From: Vallitaleaceae bacterium
GTDB taxonomy: Bacteria; Bacillota; Clostridia; Lachnospirales; Vallitaleaceae
Reading direction: 5' to 3'
DNA: 5,368 nt
NCBI GenBank assembly: GCA_027858555.1
Contig: JAQICP010000020.1
Span: forward strand, 1-5,368
Both the position numbers and the translations under genes were made by a program. Every line of letters begins with the position of its first letter. Position 1 is the first letter of the stretch. This document shows, piece by piece, positions 1-5,368 of the stretch. The notes under the pieces were generated by a model. That model was not told the DNA's origin. It did not search any database and saw only the letters and a program-made list of their open reading frames with translations.

Positions 1-1216
1 AGATATTAATGAATTAGCGGACCAAGAGATAGATGCCACGGAGTATTGGGTAATGCCAGGTCTAATCGACGTACATGTCCATTTAAGAGAACCTGGATTT
101 GAATACAAGGAAACAATCGCATCTGGTTCGAAAAGCGCTGCTAAGGGCGGATTCACAACCATATGTCCTATGCCTAACACCAAGCCTGTAGTCGACAATG
201 AAATTATTGTTTCTTATATCAATATGAAAGCACAACAAGAAGCAGTGGTTAATATATTACCTGTTGGCGCAATTACAAGAGGTCAAGCAGGCGAAAGTCT
301 TGCAAATATTGGCAAGATGAAGGAAGCTGGCATATGTGCCATCAGTGAGGACGGTCGTTCAGTACTTGATGCTGGCTTGCTTAAGAAAGCGATGATTTAT
401 GCTCAAATGTTCGACCTGCCTGTGTTATCACATTGTGAAGATGATTCTCTAGCTGGTAGTGGCGTCATGAATGCAGGTCCAACTGCTACATTACTTGGGC
501 TTTCTGGCATACCTGCAGAAGCCGAAGATGTGATTATTGCAAGAGATATCATTCTTGCAGAGCGAACTGGTGTAAAATTACATATATGCCATGTTAGTAC
601 AAAAGGTGGCGTTGAACTAATTGATAACGCTAAGAAAAAAGGACTCAAGGTAACTGGCGAAGTGTGCCCCCATCATTTCACACTGACGGACGAAGCTGTG
701 ATGGACTATGATGCTAACAATAAAATGAACCCACCACTTAGAACACAGGAAGATATAGATGCACTTAAGATGGGCTTAAAAACTGGCATACTCGATATTA
801 TTGCCACAGACCATGCACCACATCATGTTGATGAGAAAAACTGTGAATTTCAGTTGGCGGCCAATGGAATCATTGGATTTGAAACAGCCGTTTCATTGAC
901 CATAAGTGAACTAGTAAAGAATGACTATTTGACACCTATGGGTTTTGTGGAAAAATTAAGTTATAACCCAGCTCAGATGTTGAGTATTGATAGAGGCAAT
1001 ATTGCAGTTGGGAAGATAGCTGATATCACAATTATCGATCCCGATGAGGTGCACACCCATGAATTAAAAGATATCGTATCTACATCTAAGAACACACCAT
1101 TTATTGGCAGAACCATGACCGGTAAAGTGAAATGCACCATCGTCAGTGGGAAAATCGTCTACCATGATCTAGGCACGGATTACGAAAAAATGCAGTTGAT
1201 CTATAAGCATCAGTAG
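1..1216 (+). CDS. pyrC: Dihydroorotase, class I (5'-truncated by window edge)
   Basis: Zinc amidohydrolase that reversibly cyclises N-carbamoyl-L-aspartate to L-dihydroorotate, step 3 of cytoplasmic UMP synthesis. The frame is open from base 2 to the TAG at 1214-1216, so the true start lies left of the window. Residues here are counted from the internal Met at 53. The DVHVHLREPG motif gives metal ligands H8 and H10 and substrate-binding R12; N42 sits in PMPNTKP. D100 (SEDG), H127 (HCED), H180 (CHVST) and D253 (ATDHAPH) complete the metal site. Adding 51 to these numbers reproduces the ligand numbering I recall for Bacillus-type enzymes (59, 61, 151, 178, 231, 304). About 34 N-terminal residues are therefore missing beyond the 17 visible before Met 53. 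The C-terminal beta-domain (about 318-372) is intact. The aspartate at position 100 and the HLREPG motif mark class I rather than the E. coli-like class II. It is probably cotranscribed with the downstream pyr genes. Confidence 0.97.
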   Translation, partial: DINELADQEIDATEYWVMPGLIDVHVHLREPGFEYKETIASGSKSAAKGGFTTICPMPNTKPVVDNEIIVSYINMKAQQEAVVNILPVGAITRGQAGESLANIGKMKEAGICAISEDGRSVLDAGLLKKAMIYAQMFDLPVLSHCEDDSLAGSGVMNAGPTATLLGLSGIPAEAEDVIIARDIILAERTGVKLHICHVSTKGGVELIDNAKKKGLKVTGEVCPHHFTLTDEAVMDYDANNKMNPPLRTQEDIDALKMGLKTGILDIIATDHAPHHVDEKNCEFQLAANGIIGFETAVSLTISELVKNDYLTPMGFVEKLSYNPAQMLSIDRGNIAVGKIADITIIDPDEVHTHELKDIVSTSKNTPFIGRTMTGKVKCTIVSGKIVYHDLGTDYEKMQLIYKHQ

Positions 1217-1236
1217 TGGACACAGATTTAATTAAC

Positions 1237-1260
1237 ATTATATATGGCCATATTCATAAT
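1237..1260. repeat. Imperfect inverted repeat after pyrC
   Basis: The perfect 12-bp palindrome ATATGGCCATAT (1242-1253) is flanked by the complementary arms ATTAT (1237-1241) and ATAAT (1256-1260), with two unpaired bases (TC, 1254-1255) on the right side. As RNA it could fold into a weak, nearly all A-U stem closed by a GGCC loop. It lies 20 nt past the pyrC stop. With no G-C stem and no following U tract it is not an intrinsic terminator. It could be an operator, a weak RNA processing hairpin, or chance in AT-rich DNA. The symmetry is seen directly; any role is a guess. Confidence 0.5.
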
Positions 1261-1359
1261 TACTAGTATATTAGCAGTCCCTAGGAAGACTAGTTATGCA
1301 ATGACTTGATTAAACTTATGATATGAATGGCACTGGAAAATTCAACCATATGAGATAGC

Positions 1360-1366
1360 AGGAGGT
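1360..1366 (+). promoter_or_regulatory. Ribosome binding site of pyrF
   Basis: AGGAGGT is a full match to the anti-Shine-Dalgarno complement and sits 4 nt before the ATG at 1371. It fixes the pyrF start and should support efficient initiation independent of translation of pyrC, whose stop lies 154 nt upstream. Confidence 0.93.
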
Positions 1367-1370
1367 TACC

Positions 1371-2300
1371 ATGATTGATACACTGATACAAAAGATAATA
1401 GAGACTGAGAATCCGACGGTAGTTGGGTTGGATCCAAGATTTAATTTCATACCAAAGCATATTCGCGACATCATGCTAGAGACTTATGGTAATACACCTG
1501 AAGCGGTCGCCAAATCATACCTGGCATTTAATAAAGCCATCATTGATGAAGTATATGACATCATACCAGCAGTTAAGCCACAGGTTGCTATGTATGAGCA
1601 ACTAGGTGCAGTAGGTATGGCAAGTTACATAGAGACCATTGCCTATGCAAAAGAAAAAGGTTTGGTGGTAGTTGGGGATATTAAAAGAAGCGATATCGCA
1701 TCAACAGCAGCATCCTACTCAGATGGTCATATTGGCCGCGTTAATGTGGAAGGTAGTATTCATGAGATCTATAAAGAAGATTTCATCACACTGAGTCCTT
1801 ATCTTGGTTATGATTCAATAGAACCATACATGGATAATTGCGAAAAATATGATAAAGGCTTATTCATACTTGTAAAAACATCTAACCCTAATTCAGGGGA
1901 AGTACAGGATATATTAGTAACTAAAGAGGGCATTGCCTTATATGAATACATGGGCTCACTGGTAAAAAAATGGGGTGATGCATTCATGGGTACTCGTGGC
2001 TATTCTAGAATTGGTGCAGTAGTTGGAGCGACTCATAAGGAACAAGGCATTAAACTTAGAAGCATCATGCCAAAGACTTTCTTCTTGGTGCCAGGCTATG
2101 GCGCACAAGGCGCTACAGCAGAGGATCTAAACGGATGTTTCAATGCTGTTGGACTCGGAGCCATCGTGAATTCATCAAGAGGTATTATTGCGGCTTATCA
2201 AAAGCCAATATATCAGAAGGATTTTAGTGAAATGGATTTTGCCAAAGCATCTAGACAAGCAGTATTAGATATGAAGCATGTTTTGAATCGAGTAAGATAA
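1371..2300 (+). CDS. pyrF: Orotidine 5'-phosphate decarboxylase, subfamily 2
   Basis: Decarboxylates OMP to UMP, the last step of de novo pyrimidine synthesis, as a cytoplasmic TIM-barrel enzyme without cofactor. The 309-residue product shows GLDPR at 19-23 (first strand, substrate ribose/base side), VKPQ with K69, and the signature DIKRSDI at 103-109, giving the family's Lys-Asp-Lys-Asp catalytic set as K69, D103, K105 and D108. PGYGAQG (241-247) and NSSRGI (267-272, R270) form the phosphate-binding end of the barrel. The DxKRxD signature and the length place it in the longer subfamily 2 (TIGR02127-type, found in Clostridia, actinobacteria and others), not the roughly 240-residue E. coli/Bacillus type. 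The start is set by a perfect ribosome binding site. pyrF stands between pyrC and carA, whereas B. subtilis carries it near the operon's 3' end. No truncation or missing residue is seen. Confidence 0.97.
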   Translation: MIDTLIQKIIETENPTVVGLDPRFNFIPKHIRDIMLETYGNTPEAVAKSYLAFNKAIIDEVYDIIPAVKPQVAMYEQLGAVGMASYIETIAYAKEKGLVVVGDIKRSDIASTAASYSDGHIGRVNVEGSIHEIYKEDFITLSPYLGYDSIEPYMDNCEKYDKGLFILVKTSNPNSGEVQDILVTKEGIALYEYMGSLVKKWGDAFMGTRGYSRIGAVVGATHKEQGIKLRSIMPKTFFLVPGYGAQGATAEDLNGCFNAVGLGAIVNSSRGIIAAYQKPIYQKDFSEMDFAKASRQAVLDMKHVLNRVR

Positions 2301-2337
2301 AACAAATGATTAATAGTGAAACCCACGTAATAAAATT

Positions 2338-2343
2338 GGAGGA
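2338..2343 (+). promoter_or_regulatory. Ribosome binding site of carA with start-stop ATGTAATG
   Basis: GGAGGA lies 6 nt before the carA ATG at 2350, a standard spacing. An earlier ATG at 2345-2347 is only 1 nt after this site and is followed at once by TAA (2348-2350), whose last A is the first base of the carA ATG. The spacing and the protein homology favour 2350 as the start. Confidence 0.9.
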
Positions 2344-2349
2344 AATGTA

Positions 2350-3471
2350 ATGAATGCTAAGTTAATCCTAGAGAATGGCACGGTATTTGAAGGCCGTGCA
2401 TTTGGCCATCTAAAAGAGACCGTAGGTGAAGTTGTATTTAACACCAGTATGACAGGCTACCAAGAGATACTAACGGACCCATCGTATTATGGACAAATTG
2501 TCACAATGACTTATCCCTTAATTGGTAATTATGGTATCAACTTAGATGATAATGAATCCAAAAGTGTTAACGTAAGAGGATTAATTGTCCGCGAAAAAAG
2601 TGATACGCCTAGCAACTGGCGATGTGAATTTGAACTGGAAGAGTACTTGAAGAGAAACAGAATCATGGGCCTAGAGGGCATTGATACAAGAGCACTCACA
2701 AAAATGATTAGAGACCACGGTACCATGAAAGGTATCATAACAGTAAGGGAATTAACTGAGAGTCAAATCAACACTAAGTTAGATGGATTTTTAAACACAA
2801 CAGCGGTAAGAGAAGTTACCACAGATAAAATCGATATCCACGAGGGAGATGGTATTCACATTGCAGTCATGGACTATGGCATCAAAAACAATATCATTCG
2901 CTCCTTTAAAAATAGAGGCTGTAAAGTTACGGTTTTTCCTGCTTTTACAACAGCAGCAGAGGTACTGGCGGTGAGTCCTGATGGCATCTTCTTAAGCAAT
3001 GGTCCAGGCGACCCCAAGGACATCATGAGCGCAGTAGAAGAAATCAAGCTGTTCATTGGTGTTAAACCAATAACAGGCATATGTCTTGGACATCAATTGT
3101 TAGCACTGGCACTTGGCATGGATACAGAAAAACTAAAGTTCGGCCATAGAGGCGCTAACCACCCGGTTAAGGATTTTGCTAGAAAGCGCGTGATGATCAC
3201 CTCTCAAAATCATGGGTACGTGGTTAAAAACGAGCCTATTCCAGAAGGCGTAGAGATTACACACTTGAATCTGAATGATCAGACAATAGAAGGATTGAAA
3301 GTAGAAGATAAATTCATCTATACAATTCAATTTCACCCAGAAGCTTGTCCGGGACCACATGATACAGACGGCATATTTGATGAGTTTATTGCAGTCATGA
3401 AGCGTGAAAGTGACTGGAGCAAAGCTTTTGGTAAACAATCACTGAAACATTTTGAAAGAGAGGACGTGTAG
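2350..3471 (+). CDS. carA: Carbamoyl-phosphate synthase, small (glutaminase) subunit
   Basis: Hydrolyses glutamine and passes the ammonia to CarB for carbamoyl phosphate synthesis, the first committed step of the pathway. The 373 residues are close to the usual 360-385. The N-terminal CPSase small-chain domain (about 1-150) opens with a typical AKLILENGTVFEG start and carries NTSMTGYQEILTDPSY (31-46). A linker leads into a class I glutamine amidotransferase domain (about 168-352) with SNGPGDP (216-222), the nucleophile C245 in GICLGHQ (243-249), SQNHGY (285-290) and the FHPE dyad H329/E331. The Cys-His-Glu triad is thus complete. It follows pyrF by 49 bp and precedes carB by 2 bp, which implies coupled translation of the two subunits. 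In a pyr cluster this is probably the pyrimidine-dedicated enzyme (pyrAA in Bacillus naming); a role in arginine synthesis as well cannot be excluded. Confidence 0.98.
   Translation: MNAKLILENGTVFEGRAFGHLKETVGEVVFNTSMTGYQEILTDPSYYGQIVTMTYPLIGNYGINLDDNESKSVNVRGLIVREKSDTPSNWRCEFELEEYLKRNRIMGLEGIDTRALTKMIRDHGTMKGIITVRELTESQINTKLDGFLNTTAVREVTTDKIDIHEGDGIHIAVMDYGIKNNIIRSFKNRGCKVTVFPAFTTAAEVLAVSPDGIFLSNGPGDPKDIMSAVEEIKLFIGVKPITGICLGHQLLALALGMDTEKLKFGHRGANHPVKDFARKRVMITSQNHGYVVKNEPIPEGVEITHLNLNDQTIEGLKVEDKFIYTIQFHPEACPGPHDTDGIFDEFIAVMKRESDWSKAFGKQSLKHFEREDV
3459..3464 (+). promoter_or_regulatory. Ribosome binding site of carB inside the end of carA
   Basis: AGAGGA lies within the last codons of carA, 9 nt before the carB ATG at 3474. 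The carA TAG (3469-3471) falls between site and start, so ribosomes finishing carA are well placed to start carB. This is consistent with balanced production of the two subunits. Confidence 0.75.
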
Positions 3472-3473
3472 AT

Positions 3474-5368
3474 ATGCCTAAAGATTTAACTATAAAAAAA
3501 GTATTGGTCATTGGATCGGGTCCTATCGTTATAGGTCAGGCGGCTGAGTTTGATTACTCTGGTACGCAAGCCTGTCAAGCGCTTCGAGAAGAAGGTATAG
3601 AAACTGTACTTGTCAATTCGAACCCAGCTACTATCATGACGGATAAAGAAGTGGCTGACAATGTCTATATAGAACCATTAACCCTGCAGTTTCTTGAAAA
3701 AGTTATCAGTATCGAACGTCCTGATTCATTAATTGCTGGCATGGGTGGTCAAACAGGACTGAACCTTGCAGTAGAATTGCATGATGCAGGCATACTTGAA
3801 AAATACAATGTAAGAGTCATCGGGACTCAGATTGATGCCATAAAAGAAGGCGAAGACAGAGAAGATTTTAAAAAATTAATGATTAAAATTGGACAACCCG
3901 TTATTGAAAGTAAGATTGTAACCAGCATGGAAGAAGGTGTTGATTTTGCGGCTGTCATCGGTTATCCAGTAGTAGTCAGACCAGCCTATACACTTGGTGG
4001 TTCTGGTGGCGGCATAGCAGAAGACAGAGAAGAACTTAAGCAGATATTGGCCCAAGGCTTGCAACAATCAAGAGTGGGTCAGGTCTTGTTGGAGAAGTCT
4101 ATAAAAGGTTGGAAAGAGATAGAATATGAAGTCATGAGGGATTCATTTGGGAACTGTATTACTGTTTGTAACATGGAGAATATCGACCCAGTTGGTGTTC
4201 ACACAGGTGACTCAATCGTTGTAGCACCTTCTCAAACCCTTTCAGATGTGGAATATCAGATGCTTAGAAAAGCATCCATTGATATCATCAACGCAATCAA
4301 GATAGAAGGCGGTTGTAATGTTCAGTTGGCACTCCATCCTGATTCATATGAATACGCAGTTATCGAGATTAATCCACGTGTAAGCCGTTCCTCAGCTTTG
4401 GCTTCAAAAGCAACAGGCTATCCGATTGCTAAAGTTGCAACCAAACTAGCACTGGGGTATGGTCTTGATGAGATTGAAAATGCTGTGACTAAAAAGACCA
4501 TGGCATGCTTTGAACCAACACTTGATTACTGTGTTGTTAAGATTCCTAAGTGGCCTTTTGATAAATTCAGACGTGCTAAAAAAACATTGGGTACTAAAAT
4601 GATGGCAACTGGTGAAGTTATGGCCATCGGGAATTCTTTTGAAGCGGCACTACTTAAAGCTGTTCGTTCTCTTGAGATTAATCAATATAGTTTATATCAT
4701 CAAAAGGCTGCGAGCAGAGATATTTCAGAATTAAAGAGAAGGGTTCAGATTCCAGATGATGAAAGACTATTTGATGTGGCTGAACTTATAAGACGAGGCT
4801 ATCGCATTGATAAAATCTGTAGAATCACAGGGATGGATCCATTCTTCGTTAATAAAATCAAGTGGATTGTAGATGAAGAAGAAAAATTAAGAGAATCTAC
4901 CATAGAAGACCTTAGTGAAAAGTGGTTGAAACAACTTAAGCAAAAAGGCTTTTCAGATAAGGCGATTGGTGATTTTGTAGGTGTTAGTCCAGTTAAAATA
5001 TATGAACTTAGAAAGTCTTGTGGTATTGTTGCAGTATTTAAGATGGTAGATACCTGTGGTGGTGAGTTTGAAGCGGTTTCACCGTATTACTATTCGACCT
5101 ATGACCAATATGATGAAGTGGCAGTATCAAGCCGTAAAAAGGTATTGGTTATCGGTTCTGGACCTATTAGAATCGGACAGGGTATCGAGTTTGATTATTC
5201 TTCAGTGCATTGTATATTAGCCCTTAAAAAGGCAGGCATAGAAACAATCATTGCTAATAATAACCCGGAGACAGTTAGTACGGATTTTGATACAGCTGAT
5301 AAGTTGTACTTTGAGCCGCTTACTGAAGAGGATGTTCTTAATATCATCGAAAAAGAAAATCCAGATGG
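3474..5368 (+). CDS. carB: Carbamoyl-phosphate synthase, large subunit (3'-truncated by window edge)
   Basis: Makes carbamoyl phosphate from bicarbonate, CarA-derived ammonia and two ATP. The frame stays open for 631 codons to the window end; full-length CarB is about 1,060-1,070 residues, so roughly 430 are outside. Residues 1-402 are the carboxyphosphate synthetase half: GSGPIVIGQ at 14-22, an ATP-grasp fold with R129, R169 and E215 at the same numbers as in E. coli, the glycine-rich loop GGSGGG (175-180), and metal/ATP ligands Q284, E298, N300 and R302. Residues 403 to about 552 are the oligomerisation domain. The second half begins near 553 and repeats the first at an offset of 547 residues (GSGPIRIGQ at 561-569, NNNPETVSTD at 595-604). 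This is the family's ancient internal duplication. The second ATP-grasp and the C-terminal allosteric (MGS) domain, where UMP would act, lie beyond the window. No frameshift is seen. Confidence 0.98.
   Translation, partial: MPKDLTIKKVLVIGSGPIVIGQAAEFDYSGTQACQALREEGIETVLVNSNPATIMTDKEVADNVYIEPLTLQFLEKVISIERPDSLIAGMGGQTGLNLAVELHDAGILEKYNVRVIGTQIDAIKEGEDREDFKKLMIKIGQPVIESKIVTSMEEGVDFAAVIGYPVVVRPAYTLGGSGGGIAEDREELKQILAQGLQQSRVGQVLLEKSIKGWKEIEYEVMRDSFGNCITVCNMENIDPVGVHTGDSIVVAPSQTLSDVEYQMLRKASIDIINAIKIEGGCNVQLALHPDSYEYAVIEINPRVSRSSALASKATGYPIAKVATKLALGYGLDEIENAVTKKTMACFEPTLDYCVVKIPKWPFDKFRRAKKTLGTKMMATGEVMAIGNSFEAALLKAVRSLEINQYSLYHQKAASRDISELKRRVQIPDDERLFDVAELIRRGYRIDKICRITGMDPFFVNKIKWIVDEEEKLRESTIEDLSEKWLKQLKQKGFSDKAIGDFVGVSPVKIYELRKSCGIVAVFKMVDTCGGEFEAVSPYYYSTYDQYDEVAVSSRKKVLVIGSGPIRIGQGIEFDYSSVHCILALKKAGIETIIANNNPETVSTDFDTADKLYFEPLTEEDVLNIIEKENPD

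Larger units (their letters stand above)
1217..1370. other. pyrC-pyrF intergenic spacer, no gene
   Basis: This 154-bp AT-rich gap is the longest non-coding stretch in the window. It holds an imperfect dyad (1237-1260), the palindromes TACTAGTA (1261-1268) and CCTAGG (1280-1285), a repeated ACTAGT (1262-1267 and 1289-1294), and the pyrF ribosome binding site at its right end. No GC-rich hairpin followed by a T-run is present, so read-through from pyrC into pyrF is the simplest reading. Weak promoter-like hexamers occur (TATGAT at 1317-1322, TATATT at 1267-1272) but lack good -35 partners. A 21-codon frame (1244-1309) has no ribosome binding site. Function beyond being a spacer is unknown. Confidence 0.8.

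Noticed and set aside
403..648. Reverse-strand open frame of 81 codons within pyrC
   Set aside because: It lies wholly inside a conserved gene on the other strand, has no recognisable domain, and is expected by chance opposite coding sequence.
1276..1291. AGTC...GACT hairpin resembling a PyrR-binding loop upstream of pyrF
   Set aside because: The stem is only 4 bp with an 8-nt loop. It does not fit the PyrR loop consensus as I recall it (ARUCCNGNGAGGYU): it lacks the GNGAGG part. No longer lower stem and no following terminator/antiterminator pair is present.
1217..1300. Intrinsic terminator after pyrC
   Set aside because: The only dyads are almost entirely A-T and no T-run follows them.
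2529..3438. Three reverse-strand open frames within carA (2529-2738, 2874-3080, 3133-3438)
   Set aside because: All lie opposite catalytic domains of CarA, show no family motif and have no operon context. They are shadows of the real gene.
3494..3500. Run of seven A in codons 7-9 of carB as a slippage or frameshift site
   Set aside because: The frame continues normally through it and neither shifted frame gives a meaningful product. Such runs are ordinary in AT-rich lysine codons.
3876..4067. Reverse-strand open frame of 63 codons within carB
   Set aside because: It lies opposite the conserved first ATP-grasp domain of CarB and has no recognisable feature.
5151..5310. Repeat of the carB 5' region in the second half of the gene, as a possible recent duplication
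   Set aside because: This is the ancient internal duplication common to all CarB proteins. The two copies differ well beyond a recent event.

Overview
The window is an internal piece of a de novo pyrimidine (UMP) biosynthesis operon. All genes lie on the + strand, in the order pyrC (5' end missing), pyrF, carA (pyrAA), carB (pyrAB, 3' end missing). The DNA is AT-rich (about 40% GC by eye). The start sites are purine-rich (AGGAGGT, GGAGGA), PyrC is a class I dihydroorotase, and PyrF is of the DxKRxDI type (subfamily 2). Together with the pyr gene clustering, this suggests a Firmicutes bacterium, most likely of the class Clostridia. I cannot name a genus from the sequence alone.

Layout: positions 1-1216 encode dihydroorotase, open across the left edge. 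A 154-bp non-coding spacer follows, with small inverted repeats but no convincing terminator. Positions 1371-2300 encode a complete orotidine 5'-phosphate decarboxylase behind a textbook ribosome binding site. After 49 bp comes carA (2350-3471), the complete glutamine amidotransferase subunit of carbamoyl-phosphate synthase. Two bases later carB (3474) begins and runs off the right edge after 631 codons, just inside its second synthetase half.

The genes cover step 1 of the pathway (carAB: glutamine, bicarbonate and ATP to carbamoyl phosphate), step 3 (pyrC: carbamoyl aspartate to dihydroorotate) and step 6 (pyrF: OMP to UMP). The missing steps (pyrB, pyrK/pyrD, pyrE) are probably in the flanking DNA. 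That is inference from pyr operons in related bacteria.

I saw no RNA gene, mobile element, CRISPR array or unknown protein family. All four proteins keep the catalytic residues that can be checked. This is an ordinary core-metabolism region. The only places worth a second look are the pyrC-pyrF spacer, the ATGTAATG start-stop arrangement at carA, and the placement of pyrF between pyrC and carA.
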